Below the pieces are notes generated by a model. That model was not told the origin of the DNA. It did no database searches and saw only the letters and a list, made by a program, of their open reading frames with translations. This document shows, in pieces, positions 29,945-42,313 of a stretch of DNA of 64,000 nt (positions within the stretch are counted from its first letter, which is position 1; every line of letters begins with the position of its first letter). Position numbers and translations under genes: made by a program. Location: the NCBI RefSeq assembly GCF_001642935.1, contig NZ_CP016761.1, positions 2,666,001 through 2,730,000 on the forward strand, written 5' to 3'. The DNA comes from Fictibacillus arsenicus (GTDB taxonomy: Bacteria > Bacillota > Bacilli > Bacillales > Fictibacillaceae).

Positions 29945-30538
29945 TCAATTCACAATCCTTTCATATTCATATTTTTTAATTTTATCTTCATATTGAAGGG
30001 TTACTGAAATTTCGTCCCAGCCATTTAAGAGCATCTTTTTCCAATACGGATCAAATTCGAAATCAAACCGGTCACCGCGTTCATTCACAACTTGCTGGTT
30101 CTCCAAACTGACGGTTAAGTGATGGATAACAGCTGCGGAACGATTGGTATATAATTGTTGAATCTCATTTGCAGAAAGCCTAATAGGCAAGATGCCATTT
30201 TTTACACAGTTATTAAAGAAGATATCAGCAAAACTCTCAGCAATAATAATGTGAAAACCATAATCTTTTAGCGCCCAAGGGGCATGTTCTCTGGACGAAC
30301 CGCATCCAAAGTTCTTACCTGTAATTAAAATAGAAGAATCTTTTGTTTCTTCTTTATTAAGGTCAAAATCCGGATTTTCTTGCCCTTGTGAATGATACCT
30401 CCAATCATAGAACAAAAATTCTCCATATCCCGCTTTATCAATTTTTTTCAAAAATTGCTTCGGAATAATTTGATCGGTATCCACGTGGTCCCTTTTTAGA
30501 GAAGCGGCTTTTCCCGTATGTGTTTTAAATCCCGACAT
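29945..30538 (-). CDS. leuD: 3-isopropylmalate dehydratase, small subunit
   Basis: Swivel domain of isopropylmalate isomerase. 197 residues with [11 protein letters not shown] near the N-terminus and [17 protein letters not shown]. The frame is open to 30724, but the upstream part is the leuC 3' end in another phase. The ATG at 30538 follows GGAGGTGG and overlaps the leuC end by 14 bp. Confidence 0.96.
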   Translation of the reverse strand: MSGFKTHTGKAASLKRDHVDTDQIIPKQFLKKIDKAGYGEFLFYDWRYHSQGQENPDFDLNKEETKDSSILITGKNFGCGSSREHAPWALKDYGFHIIIAESFADIFFNNCVKNGILPIRLSANEIQQLYTNRSAAVIHHLTVSLENQQVVNERGDRFDFEFDPYWKKMLLNGWDEISVTLQYEDKIKKYEYERIVN

Positions 30539-31961
30539 ATCGGTCCACCTCCGGATTTTTTGATTGCAGCATTGATCGGACATCCGTAAATTTACCGTTA
30601 ATCGCAGCGGCTGCAGCCATAATGGGGCTAACGAGATGCGTTCTTGCTCCTTTTCCTTGTCTTCCGGCAAAATTCCGGTTTGAAGTAGATGCGCATCTTT
30701 CCCCTTCAGGAACAATGTCATCATTCATCCCTAAACACATGGAGCATCCAGAGTCCCGCCATTCAAAACCTGCATACTGGAAAACCTTATGAATCCCTAG
30801 ACTTTCAGCTTCCCGTTTTACCGATTGTGACCCCGGTACAACGATAGCCCTCACATTAGGATGAACCTTTTGACCTTCAACGACAGCTGAAGCTTCTATT
30901 AAATCACTTAATCTGGAGTTCGTGCATGACCCGATAAAAACATGCTGTACCTCTACATCTTCTAACCTTTCATGGCCATGAAAACCCATATAAGAGAGCG
31001 CGCTCTCTATCGATTGCTTTTCTTCTATTGAAATAGAAGATTCTGCAGAGGGAATCTGCCCGCTTATCGGCAGGCACATAGATGGAGTAGTTCCCCATGT
31101 AATCATAGGTTCAATGTCAGAAGCATTAATTTCGATTACATGATCAAATACTGCATTACTATCTGAAACAAGCTTTTTCCAATCCTCGCATTTTTCGTTA
31201 AACTCACTTTCTTTTGGTGCATATGTTTTTCCCTGAATATAGTTGAACGTTTTTTCGTCCGGCGCAATAACAGAAGCCTTTGCACCTGCTTCAATTGACA
31301 TATTACAAAGCGTCATTCTTTCTTCCATCGCAAAATCACGAACCGTACTCCCTGAAAATTCAATGATGTAGCCTGTTCCTGCATTTGTACCGTAATTGGC
31401 GATAAACCATAATATTACATCCTTTGCTGTAACCCCATAGCCCAGCTCTCCTTCAATCTTTACGTTCATCTGCTTTGGTTTGTTCTGCCAAAGCGTTTGC
31501 GTAGCCAGAACATGTTCTACTTCACTCGTGCCAATTCCAAAGGCAAGCGCTCCAAATGCTCCATGTGTAGAGGTATGGCTGTCACCGCAAACGATCGTTT
31601 TCCCTGGAAGAGTCAACCCCAGTTCAGGACCGATTACATGAACGATTCCTTGCTGAAGGGAATCAAGTCCTTCCAGTTTAATCTCAAATTCTTCACAGTT
31701 TTTTTCGAGCGTCTGAACTTGAAGGCGAGAGGTCTCATCTTTAATATTGAACCGGTCTACAGTCGGGATATTATGATCCATAGTGGCGAAACATAGATCT
31801 GGTCTTCTTACCTTCCTGTTCTTTTCTCTTAAACCGGCAAACGCCTGTGGAGAAGTGACTTCATGAAGCAGATGCAGATCAATATATAAGAGGTCGGGTT
31901 TATTCACTTCTTTTGCTACAACATGACTTTCCCATAATTTATCTATTATTGTTTTACCCAA
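30525..31961 (-). CDS. leuC: 3-isopropylmalate dehydratase, large subunit
   Basis: Aconitase-family [4Fe-4S] enzyme of leucine synthesis, works with LeuD. 478 residues. Motifs: [19 protein letters not shown], cluster cysteines in [12 protein letters not shown] and [13 protein letters not shown], and [18 protein letters not shown]. Start [15 protein letters not shown] at 31961. Confidence 0.97.
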   Translation of the reverse strand: MGKTIIDKLWESHVVAKEVNKPDLLYIDLHLLHEVTSPQAFAGLREKNRKVRRPDLCFATMDHNIPTVDRFNIKDETSRLQVQTLEKNCEEFEIKLEGLDSLQQGIVHVIGPELGLTLPGKTIVCGDSHTSTHGAFGALAFGIGTSEVEHVLATQTLWQNKPKQMNVKIEGELGYGVTAKDVILWFIANYGTNAGTGYIIEFSGSTVRDFAMEERMTLCNMSIEAGAKASVIAPDEKTFNYIQGKTYAPKESEFNEKCEDWKKLVSDSNAVFDHVIEINASDIEPMITWGTTPSMCLPISGQIPSAESSISIEEKQSIESALSYMGFHGHERLEDVEVQHVFIGSCTNSRLSDLIEASAVVEGQKVHPNVRAIVVPGSQSVKREAESLGIHKVFQYAGFEWRDSGCSMCLGMNDDIVPEGERCASTSNRNFAGRQGKGARTHLVSPIMAAAAAINGKFTDVRSMLQSKNPEVDRYVGI

Positions 31962-31978
31962 GACTGAGGCCTCCCTTC

Positions 31979-33073
31979 TTACACATACACCTCAAGCAGT
32001 GTTGCGCTTGTTGAGTCTTCAATCATCCTGAAATGAATCTGATTAACCATCTCTTTCGTAGAAACAAGATTGCCCGTTCCATCATAAATATCTTGCGTCC
32101 GGTAACCTGCTTGCAATGTTTCAAAAACTGCCAGTTCCACAGCAGCAGCTTCTTTTTCGAGCTTGAACGAGTGGCGAAGCATCATGGCTGTACTTAAAAT
32201 CATCCCAATAGGATTTGCTTTCCCGCTTCCTGCAATATCGGGTGCCGAACCGTGAATCGGTTCATACAGGCCAGGACCCTTTTGACTGATCGAAGCAGAA
32301 GGCATCATGCCAAGAGATCCTGGAATAACAGATGCTTCATCAGATAAAATGTCACCAAACATATTTTCAGTTACGACAACATCAAAACTTGAAGGACTGC
32401 TGATCATCCTCATTGCTGCGTAGTCAACTAGTAAATGCTCTGTTTCAACATCGCTGTATTTCTTTGCTGTTTCTTCAACGATTTCTCTCCACAGCTTACT
32501 AGTCTCCAGAACATTCGCTTTATCAACTGAAGTAACTTTTTTTCTTCTCACTCTCGCCAATTCATACGCTTTTTCAATAATTCTCGTGATCTCTTCTCTC
32601 GTATAAGAAAGCGTATCAACAGCATGTTTTTCGTCTCTTGTTTTCGGCTCTGAAAAGTAGATTCCGCCCGTTAATTCTCTTACAAATACAAAATCCGCAC
32701 CTTTAACTCTGTTTGATTTAAGGGGAGATAGATTTTCAAGACCAGGAAAGACTGTAACAGGTCTTAAATTGGCAAACACATTCAATTCTTTTCTTAATGC
32801 CAAAAGTCCTTGTTCAGGTCTTACAGTTTGACTGTCCCATTTAGGTCCTCCAACTGCTCCTAACAGAACAGCATCACTATTTTTACAAGTTTCTAAAGTA
32901 TCGTCAGGCAGAGGTTTGCCATCTTGGTCAATGGCTGTACCTCCAAACCGTTTTTCTGTTGTTTGAAATTCGTGGCCGAATCTTGCAGCAACACCTTCTA
33001 ATACTTGCAGAGCACCCTTCATCACTTCAGGACCGATTCCGTCACCAGGCAAAACTGTTATCTTCTTTTTCAT
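31979..33073 (-). CDS. leuB: 3-isopropylmalate dehydrogenase
   Basis: NAD-dependent oxidative decarboxylation of 3-isopropylmalate. 364 residues. [15 protein letters not shown] at the N-terminus, substrate motif [14 protein letters not shown], metal-binding aspartates in [19 protein letters not shown] and the NAD loop [16 protein letters not shown]. Confidence 0.97.
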   Translation of the reverse strand: MKKKITVLPGDGIGPEVMKGALQVLEGVAARFGHEFQTTEKRFGGTAIDQDGKPLPDDTLETCKNSDAVLLGAVGGPKWDSQTVRPEQGLLALRKELNVFANLRPVTVFPGLENLSPLKSNRVKGADFVFVRELTGGIYFSEPKTRDEKHAVDTLSYTREEITRIIEKAYELARVRRKKVTSVDKANVLETSKLWREIVEETAKKYSDVETEHLLVDYAAMRMISSPSSFDVVVTENMFGDILSDEASVIPGSLGMMPSASISQKGPGLYEPIHGSAPDIAGSGKANPIGMILSTAMMLRHSFKLEKEAAAVELAVFETLQAGYRTQDIYDGTGNLVSTKEMVNQIHFRMIEDSTSATLLEVYV

Positions 33074-33091
33074 CTAACTTCCCTCCCTAAA

Positions 33092-35660
<2,569 letters not shown>

Positions 35661-36179
35661 TTACATAATAGAATAGGGGTGAAGCTCTAAAACTTTCTTT
35701 TGCGTTCCTCTTGGAATAGCTGTTATGCCAGTTCTTGAAATCTCTTTAATTCCATAAGGACGAAGCAGTTCTATCAGTGCATCTACTTTTTCACTGTCTC
35801 CGGTTACTTCGAGCGTAACGTTCTCTAATGAAACATCGAGAACTGTAGCCCTGAATGGTTCAATCAGCATTTTTATTTCACTTCGTGTATCCGGAGTGGT
35901 TAATACTTTAATAAGTGCCAGTTCTCTTGAAACAAGAGCCATATTTGTGAGATCACGGACTTTTAAAATATTGATCTGCTTATGAAGCTGTTTAACCAGC
36001 TGTTCGGCTTTTCTGTCATCCTCTACCCAAACTGTTAAAGTCACTTTTGAAACGGCAGGATCCTCCGTATGTCCGACTGTAATGTTTTCGATGTTAAATT
36101 GCCTTTTTGTAAGCAAACCGGTTAAGCGATTCAGAACACCGCTTTCGTTTAACACTGTTGCAGAAATAATACGCCTCAT
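35661..36179 (-). CDS. ilvN: Acetolactate synthase, regulatory subunit
   Basis: 172 residues with an N-terminal ACT domain ([20 protein letters not shown]) that binds valine, and a C-terminal domain that activates IlvB. Its ATG overlaps the ilvB stop by 4 bp (ATGA), a sign of stoichiometric coupling. Also named ilvH in Bacillus. Confidence 0.95.
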   Translation of the reverse strand: MRRIISATVLNESGVLNRLTGLLTKRQFNIENITVGHTEDPAVSKVTLTVWVEDDRKAEQLVKQLHKQINILKVRDLTNMALVSRELALIKVLTTPDTRSEIKMLIEPFRATVLDVSLENVTLEVTGDSEKVDALIELLRPYGIKEISRTGITAIPRGTQKKVLELHPYSIM

Positions 36180-37894
36180 CCTCTCACTCCAATCATTTCG
36201 TGAAGTCCTTTTCCTGGAGCAATCATTGGATATACATTTTCATCAGCCGATACTGCGCAATCTAATACGAAAGGTTTGTTTGAAGAAAGTGCAGCCTCTA
36301 ATGCCTCCCTTACCTCAGCTTCGTTTTCAGCACGCCTGCCTTCAATCCCATATGCTGATGCAAGTTTTACAAAATCAGGCTGAATATCAAGGAGAGAATG
36401 TGAGTATCTTTTTTCGTAAAAAATCTCCTGCCATTGCCGGACCATACCGAGTGATTTATTGTTAACAATTACTACAATTACAGGCAGTTCCCAATCCTGC
36501 AGAACACCCAATTCCTGCAGAGTCATCTGGAATCCTCCGTCTCCTACAACGGCGACTACTGGAAGATCTGGTCTTCCTACTTTTGCTCCTATTGCGGCTG
36601 GAAAGCCAAAGCCCATCGTTCCTAATCCTCCAGATGTAATCCATCTGTTTGAAGTTGAAAACGTATAATATTGTGCTGCCCACATCTGATGCTGTCCAAC
36701 ATCTGTCGAAACGATCGCAGCTCCTTTTGTAACTTCGTGTAAAATTTCCATTAATTTTTGGGGTTTTAATTCTTTATCATTAGTTTTATACATGAGTGGA
36801 AGCTCGCTTCGGTATTTTGAAAGCTGTATCACCCATTCGTTCGAATTGCCTTTTTCACCGCATGTCTGGTTTAAAGCAGTCAAGGTTTCTTTGGCACACC
36901 CTACAATAGGTAACTCTGTCGGTACATTTTTTCCGATCTCCGCGGGATCGATATCGATATGGGCAACCACCGCTTTTTTAGCAAAATGCTCTAGATTTCC
37001 AGTTAACCTGTCATCAAATCTAGCACCAACACCTATTAAAAGATCGCAATCATAGAGCGCCATATTTGCTGCATATGTGCCATGCATACCGGCCATTCCG
37101 TAGCATAAAGGATGATCTGCCGGGAAACCTCCAAGTCCAAGCAGTGTTTGAACAACAGGAATCTGATGATATTCCGCAAAGGCTAAAAGCTCTTCCTCGG
37201 CATTAGCAGCAAGTACACCTGCTCCTGTAAGGAGAACAGGTTTCTTAGACATCTGCAAAGCTTCGTTCAGCCTTTTTACTTGGAGGATGTTTGGCTTCAA
37301 AGTCGGCTGATAACCGGGCAGATGAATGTCTGAAACCTCTTTTAAAGGCGCTTTATTTACTGCGATGTCTTTTGGTATATCGATTAACACAGGTCCTTTT
37401 CTGCCAGTGTTCGCAATATGAAAGGCTTCTTTCATGATCCGAGGCAGATCTTCCGCCTTTTGCACTTGATAATTGTGCTTTGTGATCGGCATCGTAATCC
37501 CTACAATATCCGCTTCTTGAAAAGCATCAGTTCCAATTACTTTTGTAGCCACTTGCCCTGTAAAGATAACAAGAGGGATGGAATCAATCATGGCATCAGC
37601 AATGCCGGTTACAAGGTTGGTAGCACCTGGTCCTGAAGTCGCAAGCACTACACCTGGGTTTCCAGTCACTCTCGCATAGCCTTGAGCTGCGTGAATCGCA
37701 CCTTGTTCGTGCCTTGTTAGTACATGCTTCATTTCTGCTTTGTAAAGAGCATCATATATCGGAAGCACCGCACCTCCTGGATACCCAAAAACAACTTCTA
37801 CCTTTTCATTCTTCAGTCCTTGAATAAATAGTTCAGCGCCAGAGACTAATGAAGATTCAACCGTTTTTTGTTCAGCCACCCAACTGGCCTTCAT
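36176..37894 (-). CDS. ilvB: Acetolactate synthase, catalytic subunit
   Basis: Thiamine-diphosphate enzyme making acetolactate and acetohydroxybutyrate. 572 residues: YGYPGG-type Pyr domain start ([17 protein letters not shown]), catalytic glutamate in [19 protein letters not shown]-binding middle domain and ThDP motif [16 protein letters not shown]...NNKSLGM. Several ATGs are possible; 37894 (MKASWVAEQ) lies eight bases after AAGGAGG. Repeat copy 6 lies between this start and the T-box terminator. Confidence 0.97.
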   Translation of the reverse strand: MKASWVAEQKTVESSLVSGAELFIQGLKNEKVEVVFGYPGGAVLPIYDALYKAEMKHVLTRHEQGAIHAAQGYARVTGNPGVVLATSGPGATNLVTGIADAMIDSIPLVIFTGQVATKVIGTDAFQEADIVGITMPITKHNYQVQKAEDLPRIMKEAFHIANTGRKGPVLIDIPKDIAVNKAPLKEVSDIHLPGYQPTLKPNILQVKRLNEALQMSKKPVLLTGAGVLAANAEEELLAFAEYHQIPVVQTLLGLGGFPADHPLCYGMAGMHGTYAANMALYDCDLLIGVGARFDDRLTGNLEHFAKKAVVAHIDIDPAEIGKNVPTELPIVGCAKETLTALNQTCGEKGNSNEWVIQLSKYRSELPLMYKTNDKELKPQKLMEILHEVTKGAAIVSTDVGQHQMWAAQYYTFSTSNRWITSGGLGTMGFGFPAAIGAKVGRPDLPVVAVVGDGGFQMTLQELGVLQDWELPVIVVIVNNKSLGMVRQWQEIFYEKRYSHSLLDIQPDFVKLASAYGIEGRRAENEAEVREALEAALSSNKPFVLDCAVSADENVYPMIAPGKGLHEMIGVRG

Positions 37895-37951
37895 TTTCAT
37901 TCCTCCTTCATCTTTTGGACCCATTTATTTAATAAAAAAGCATTTCCCTAA

Positions 37952-38145
37952 ATCTTAGCAGCTCTTAGGAGGGTTGATTTCCGCTCCAGGTGCTCGCTTT
38001 CCGCGGGGCGTGCGGTGAGCCTCCCTATCGCTTCGCGCTGGCGGGGTCTCACCTGTCCCGCTGATCCCGCAGGAGTCTCGCACCTTACGCTCCAATCAAC
38101 TAGTCAATGAAGCGCTTTATAAAGAGCAAAATTTAGAAAACAGCC
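37952..38145 (-). repeat. Palindromic repeat element copy 6
   Basis: Minus orientation, basic type: GTTGATTTCCGCTCCAGGTG (37973), GGGGCGTGCGGTGAGCC, CTCACCTGTCCCGCTGATCC, CCAATCAAC, then the arm AGAGCAAAATTTAGAAAACA and GCC. It sits between the ilvB start and the terminator of the T-box, the same arrangement as at valS. Confidence 0.9.
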
Positions 38146-38146
38146 A

Positions 38147-38450
38147 ATAAAAAAACTTCCCCACCCAAATGGACAGGAAAATCCTATCCAAAGGGGTGAA
38201 AAAGTTTCATTTTCACGGTACCACCCTTTTTCGCGGCATCTTCGTAATAAGACACCGCCTCGTGACGGACAAGCCGTCATTTGATAACAAGCGTTTAAAA
38301 ATGGAAATAACCGCTTGGCCCTTCCTACTCATGTTACTTTCAAAAGGACACTCAGGAGGGATGTCCTGGTATTAGGAATAACCGGCTCACAGCAACCCGG
38401 CTCTCTGTGTATTCCACATCTACCATTGTTCTCCGTCATCGTTTTTAAGG
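38147..38450 (-). promoter_or_regulatory. T-box leader of ilvB (predicted Ile specifier AUC)
   Basis: Conserved GGGTGGTACCGTG at 38226-38214 on the minus strand, terminator stem at about 38154-38205 followed by a T-run at 38147-38153. The stem I top has GAGCCGGGTTGCTGTGAGCC, the usual apical loop. Pairing GGAG with CTCC leaves ATC (38362-38360) in the specifier position, one base before the helix, as in the valS leader. ATC is an isoleucine codon. The leader begins directly at the ilvD stop codon. Confidence 0.9.
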
Positions 38451-38452
38451 TA

Positions 38453-40120
38453 TTAAATTTTTAAAATTCCGCCAGTATTTGCTGAAGTAACTAAAGCAGC
38501 GTAACGGGCTAAATAGCCTTTTTTAATCTTTGGCTCGGGTTTGACCCAGTTACTTTTTCTTGCTTTCAACTCATCTTCTGTCAGCATTAAATGAATCGTT
38601 CTATTTACTAAATCAATTAATATCGGGTCTCCACTTTCGATAAATGCAATCGGACCACCTTGTGCAGCTTCCGGTGAGATGTGACCGATGGAAATTCCTC
38701 TGGATGCCCCTGAAAAGCGTCCATCTGTTATTAGCGCAACTTTTGTGCTTAATCCCATTCCTGCAATAGCAGATGTTGGAGTAAGCATCTCAGGCATTCC
38801 CGGTCCACCTTTAGGTCCTTCATAGCGAATGACTACAACATGGCCTTCTCGTACTTCACCATTGTTGATTCCCTGGATCGCTTCGTCCTGAGATTCATAC
38901 ACGATCGCTTCTCCTTGAAATGTCTTGATTGAAGGGTCAACCGCTCCAACTTTGATAACACAGCCATCTGGTGCAATGTTTCCATAAAGGATCGATAACC
39001 CGCCAACTGGTGAATACGCATTATCCTTTTTGCGAATGACATCATCATCTAAAATCTCAGCGTTACGAACCCTCTCTTGAAGAGTTTCACCGGAAATCGT
39101 AATACGGTCGTTATGAATTGCGCTTTCCATTTTGCAAAGTTCATTGATGATCGCACTTACGCCTCCAGCCCGGTGAACGTCTTGCATGGAATAATCCGAA
39201 GCAGGAGAAATCTTAGACAGGTAGGGAATCCTTTCTGCAATTTCATTGATCCGGGTCAGATCGTAATCAATTTCAGCTTCATTTGCTATCGCCAGCATAT
39301 GGAGAACAGTATTTGTTGAGCCTCCCATTGCCATGTCGAGTGCAAAAGCATCGTCAATCGCTTCTTTCGTAATAATATCTCTAGGGCGAATATTCTCTTT
39401 TACTAGATTCATGAGAGAGTTTGCCGCATCACGGATCAGCTCTCTCCGCTCATCTGATGTTGCTACGATTGTGCCGTTACCCGGCAAAGTAATCCCCAGC
39501 ATTTCCATAATTGAATTCATGCTGTTAGCTGTAAACATTCCTGAACAGGATCCGCATGTTGGACAAGCACTTGTTTCAAGCTCCAGCAGCTCTTCTCGGG
39601 TCATTTTTCCGGCTAAATGAGAACCAACACCTTCAAAAACAGAGGCAAGTGAAAGTGATTTCCCTGCCATTGATTTTCCGGCCTCCATCGGTCCGCCTGA
39701 AACAAATACGGCAGGGACGTTCGTCCTGACAGCCGCCATCAGCATACCTGGTGTGATCTTGTCACAGTTTGGAATATAAAAGACTCCATCAAACCAATGA
39801 GCGTTGATTACTGTTTCTGCTGCATCTGCAATTACTTCTCGGCTTGGGAGCGAGTAGCGCATTCCGATATGCCCCATCGCGATGCCATCATCGACACCAA
39901 TCGTATTAAATTCAAATGGTATACCGCCTGCTTCCCTTATGGCTTCTTTAACCCATTGACCCACTTTATTTAAATGCATGTGCCCCGGAATAATATCAAC
40001 ATAGGAATTACAAACACCGATAAATGGTTTATCCATATCTTCTGGTGCAACACCCGCTGCGTGGAGAAGACTTCTATGCGGGGCTCTATCGATTCCTTGT
40101 TTGATCATATTACTGCGCAT
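38453..40120 (-). CDS. ilvD: Dihydroxy-acid dehydratase
   Basis: Iron-sulfur dehydratase common to valine, leucine and isoleucine synthesis. 555 residues. Cluster and active-site cysteines in [25 protein letters not shown] and [18 protein letters not shown]. The start ATG 40120 follows TAGGAGTG; the frame extends to 40141 through a TTG. The ilvB T-box starts immediately after its stop, so ilvD itself is upstream of T-box control. Confidence 0.97.
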   Translation of the reverse strand: MRSNMIKQGIDRAPHRSLLHAAGVAPEDMDKPFIGVCNSYVDIIPGHMHLNKVGQWVKEAIREAGGIPFEFNTIGVDDGIAMGHIGMRYSLPSREVIADAAETVINAHWFDGVFYIPNCDKITPGMLMAAVRTNVPAVFVSGGPMEAGKSMAGKSLSLASVFEGVGSHLAGKMTREELLELETSACPTCGSCSGMFTANSMNSIMEMLGITLPGNGTIVATSDERRELIRDAANSLMNLVKENIRPRDIITKEAIDDAFALDMAMGGSTNTVLHMLAIANEAEIDYDLTRINEIAERIPYLSKISPASDYSMQDVHRAGGVSAIINELCKMESAIHNDRITISGETLQERVRNAEILDDDVIRKKDNAYSPVGGLSILYGNIAPDGCVIKVGAVDPSIKTFQGEAIVYESQDEAIQGINNGEVREGHVVVIRYEGPKGGPGMPEMLTPTSAIAGMGLSTKVALITDGRFSGASRGISIGHISPEAAQGGPIAFIESGDPILIDLVNRTIHLMLTEDELKARKSNWVKPEPKIKKGYLARYAALVTSANTGGILKI

Positions 40121-40144
40121 GTTTGAAACACTCCTATACAACTT

Positions 40145-41047
40145 TTATCCTGCTTGCACGGTCTGTCCTGTATAAACTTTTACACCTTCTTCAACAACTT
40201 TCTTCCTGAAGGCTTCTAACAACTTATTTGTATGTTCACCAGGTGCTCCGTTTCCGATCACCCTTCCGTCAACTTTTACAACCGCAATTACTTCTGCAGC
40301 AGTTCCGGTAAGGAAGACTTCATCAGCAACGTACACATCATGTCTCGTAAACGGTTCTTCTACCATTTTGTATCCAAGTTCATTAGCGATTTCAACAATT
40401 GCGTTTCTTGTAATTCCTTCTAATGCTCCTAGATAGCCAGGCGGAGTTTTGATCGTGTTTCCTTTAACGATGAATACATTATCTGCAGAACCCTCTGCTA
40501 CATATCCTTGATCATTAAGCATCAGCGCTTCACTAACACCTGCCAGGCTCGCTTCAATTTTTACTAAAATATTATTTAAGTAATTCAATGATTTCACTTT
40601 TGGACTTAATACATCAGGTCTGTTTCTTCTGCTAGCCACAGTGATGATTTCAAGACCTGTTTCATAAAGTTTTTTAGGAAAGAGAGCAAGCTGCTCTGTA
40701 ATTACAATGACTCCAGGTTTTCCGCATGTAAACGGATCTAATCCCAAATTGCCTTTACCTCGTGAAACAACTAATCGGATATAAGCATCACGATATTGGT
40801 TTTTCTGGAGCGTTTCTACAATGATGTTTGTTAACTCTTCTTTCGTGTGTGGAATGTTTAGCATAATGGATTGAGCTGATTCGTATAAGCGCTGAAGATG
40901 TTCATCTAACCGATAAACGTTGCCGTTATAGACCCGAATGCCTTCGAACACCCCATCTCCATATAAAAAACCATGATCATAAACTGAAACCTTAGCATCG
41001 TCTTTTAATACGTACTCACCATTTACATAAACCCATTGCTCCTGCAT
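40145..41047 (-). CDS. ilvE: Branched-chain amino acid aminotransferase
   Basis: Class IV PLP aminotransferase for the last step of valine, leucine and isoleucine synthesis. 300 residues. YDHGFLYGDGVFEGIRVYNG, PLP lysine in SPKVKSLNYLNNILVK, and EGITRNAIVEIANELG. Start after AAAGGAGGATCACG. First gene of the operon, with a strong SigA promoter at 41116-41144. In class IV, D-amino acid transaminase is an alternative, but the context decides. Confidence 0.95.
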   Translation of the reverse strand: MQEQWVYVNGEYVLKDDAKVSVYDHGFLYGDGVFEGIRVYNGNVYRLDEHLQRLYESAQSIMLNIPHTKEELTNIIVETLQKNQYRDAYIRLVVSRGKGNLGLDPFTCGKPGVIVITEQLALFPKKLYETGLEIITVASRRNRPDVLSPKVKSLNYLNNILVKIEASLAGVSEALMLNDQGYVAEGSADNVFIVKGNTIKTPPGYLGALEGITRNAIVEIANELGYKMVEEPFTRHDVYVADEVFLTGTAAEVIAVVKVDGRVIGNGAPGEHTNKLLEAFRKKVVEEGVKVYTGQTVQAG

Positions 41048-41115
41048 CGTGATCCTCCTTTTCTTCGGAAATTAAATTATTAGAATTTTTTAAAAACAAT
41101 TAATAATTGTTGACA

Positions 41116-41144
41116 ATATTACGCCCATATCACCGCAGGGTCAA
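41116..41144 (-). promoter_or_regulatory. SigA promoter of ilvE-ilvD(-ilvB...)
   Basis: Minus strand TTGACC (41144-41139), 17 bp, TAATAT (41121-41116), about 70 bp before the ilvE start. Confidence 0.8.
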
Positions 41145-41175
41145 CCATGAATTTCATTAAAAATATTTAATTCTG

Positions 41176-41190
41176 ACTTTTCTGATATTT
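41176..41190 (-). promoter_or_regulatory. Probable CodY box
   Basis: Minus strand AAATATCAGAAAAGT matches the CodY consensus AATTTTCWGAAAATT at 12 of 15 positions. It lies about 30 bp upstream of the -35. CodY represses ilv-leu in B. subtilis. Confidence 0.6.
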
Positions 41191-41204
41191 TGTAGGCGCT
41201 TTCA
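41191..41204 (+). promoter_or_regulatory. Probable cre (CcpA) site
   Basis: TGTAGGCGCTTTCA differs from the cre consensus TGWAANCGNTNWCA at one position. It abuts the CodY box. CcpA activates ilv-leu from an upstream cre in B. subtilis. Confidence 0.65.
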
Positions 41205-41255
41205 TTCCCATGGTTGAGGCAAATAAAGGTTTTAAAACGATATTTGTAAACATTT

Positions 41256-41269
41256 ATAAAGCGCTTACA
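41256..41269 (-). promoter_or_regulatory. Second cre-like site
   Basis: Minus strand TGTAAGCGCTTTAT matches cre at all but the last two positions; 65 bp from the first site. Confidence 0.4.
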
Positions 41270-41284
41270 ACAAAACAGGATAGA

Positions 41285-41337
41285 ACACAAAAAAACACGC
41301 TCCACATCCTTTAATAGAGGACATGAAACGTGTTTGA
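41285..41337 (-). terminator. Terminator of the tRNA-Gly-tRNA-Arg unit
   Basis: Minus strand AAACACGTTTCATGTCCTC pairs with GGATGTGGAGCGTGTTT; a T-run follows. Immediately downstream of tRNA-Arg. Confidence 0.8.
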
Positions 41338-41360
41338 TTATGTAATAAAAAATAATTATA

Positions 41361-41437
41361 TGGCGTCCCAGGAGAGATTCGAACTCCCGACCGTACGCTT
41401 AGAAGGCGTATGCTCTATCCGGCTGAGCTACTGGGAC
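41361..41437 (-). tRNA. tRNA-Arg (anticodon UCU), CCA encoded
   Basis: The minus strand folds as a cloverleaf: acceptor GTCCCAG/CTGGGAC, anticodon stem TACGC/GCGTA with loop CTTCTAA (anticodon TCT), T arm GGGAGTTCGAATCTCTC, discriminator G and an encoded CCA. Reads AGA/AGG arginine codons. Confidence 0.95.
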
Positions 41438-41626
41438 ATATGTATTGGAGCCCCTTTCGCATAGCAATGCGCTTTCCGCAATTACCATGCGCTGCGGGCA
41501 CACAGTGATTTGTTCCACCTGTCGACCGTGGATACAAATATGTTTTTTATAACATGCATTTTAAATGTAAGATCTGTAAACTTCAGATGTAACTCTTTTG
41601 TGCCATTTGAACGTGAGAAAAACAAA

Positions 41627-41700
41627 TGGAGCGGGTGATGAGAATCGAACTCACGACCAGAGCTTGGAAGGCTCTTGTTTTACCACTAAACTACACCCGC
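41627..41700 (-). tRNA. tRNA-Gly (anticodon UCC), CCA encoded
   Basis: Acceptor GCGGGTG/CACCCGC, anticodon stem AGAGC/GCTCT with loop CTTCCAA (anticodon TCC), T arm GTGAGTTCGATTCTCAT, discriminator T then encoded CCA. The 189 bp between the two tRNAs contain no gene; about 41440-41545 may be a decayed repeat element. Confidence 0.95.
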
Positions 41701-41794
41701 AGACATATTAGATCTTGTCGCGACGACATAACTTAATATACATGATATCCACAAAAGAGTCAACCTATTTCTTTAATTTTTTCACGATTTCTCT

Positions 41795-42313
41795 TTAATT
41801 CCCTTTAAACTCTTTTGAAAGATGGTCAATTTGCTTTCCTTCCAGTGAATAAAAAACTACAGTGATATTTAAATCATTTATCTCTAATATAGCATACGTT
41901 TTTTCAAAAGTTCCTCTGGGCAGTCTTATGCTTCCCGGGTTAATAAAGATCATTCCTTCTCGTTCATAAGCCTCAGCAATATGTGAATGACCGAAACAAG
42001 CAATAACTGCACCTGTTTCTTCTGCTCTGTAAGCAAGAGACATATGAGACATCTTAACATCATACAAATGCCCATGAGTAATATACAAACACTTATTCCC
42101 AAGCATCTCAATCGCTTCATTGGGGAAATCCTTGCCAAGAAAATCCATATTCCCCCTTACAGTAACATATCCAGACAGTTCTTTTGCATTTGTTTCAAGT
42201 TCAGAATCTCCACAATGAATCATTAGATCAATTTCATCCTCATGACGCTTTTTTATCATAATTAATTCTTCTTTTAACCCATGACTGTCACTAACAATCA
42301 AGGCTTTTGCCAT
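41795..42313 (-). CDS. ysnB: YfcE/MJ0936-type metallophosphoesterase
   Basis: 172-residue calcineurin-like phosphoesterase. Metal ligands are seen in VSDSHG (residue 8), MIHCGDSE, VRGNMD, ITHGHLYDV and CFGHSHIAEA, followed by FINPGSIRLPRG. Its substrate is not known; relatives hydrolyse phosphodiesters in vitro. It overlaps the 3' end of rdgB by 16 bp, as in B. subtilis. Confidence 0.92.
   Translation of the reverse strand: MAKALIVSDSHGLKEELIMIKKRHEDEIDLMIHCGDSELETNAKELSGYVTVRGNMDFLGKDFPNEAIEMLGNKCLYITHGHLYDVKMSHMSLAYRAEETGAVIACFGHSHIAEAYEREGMIFINPGSIRLPRGTFEKTYAILEINDLNITVVFYSLEGKQIDHLSKEFKGN

Noticed and set aside
41438-41626. Third tRNA or tRNA remnant between the two tRNAs
   Set aside because: No cloverleaf could be drawn; the GC-rich part resembles the repeat element core more.
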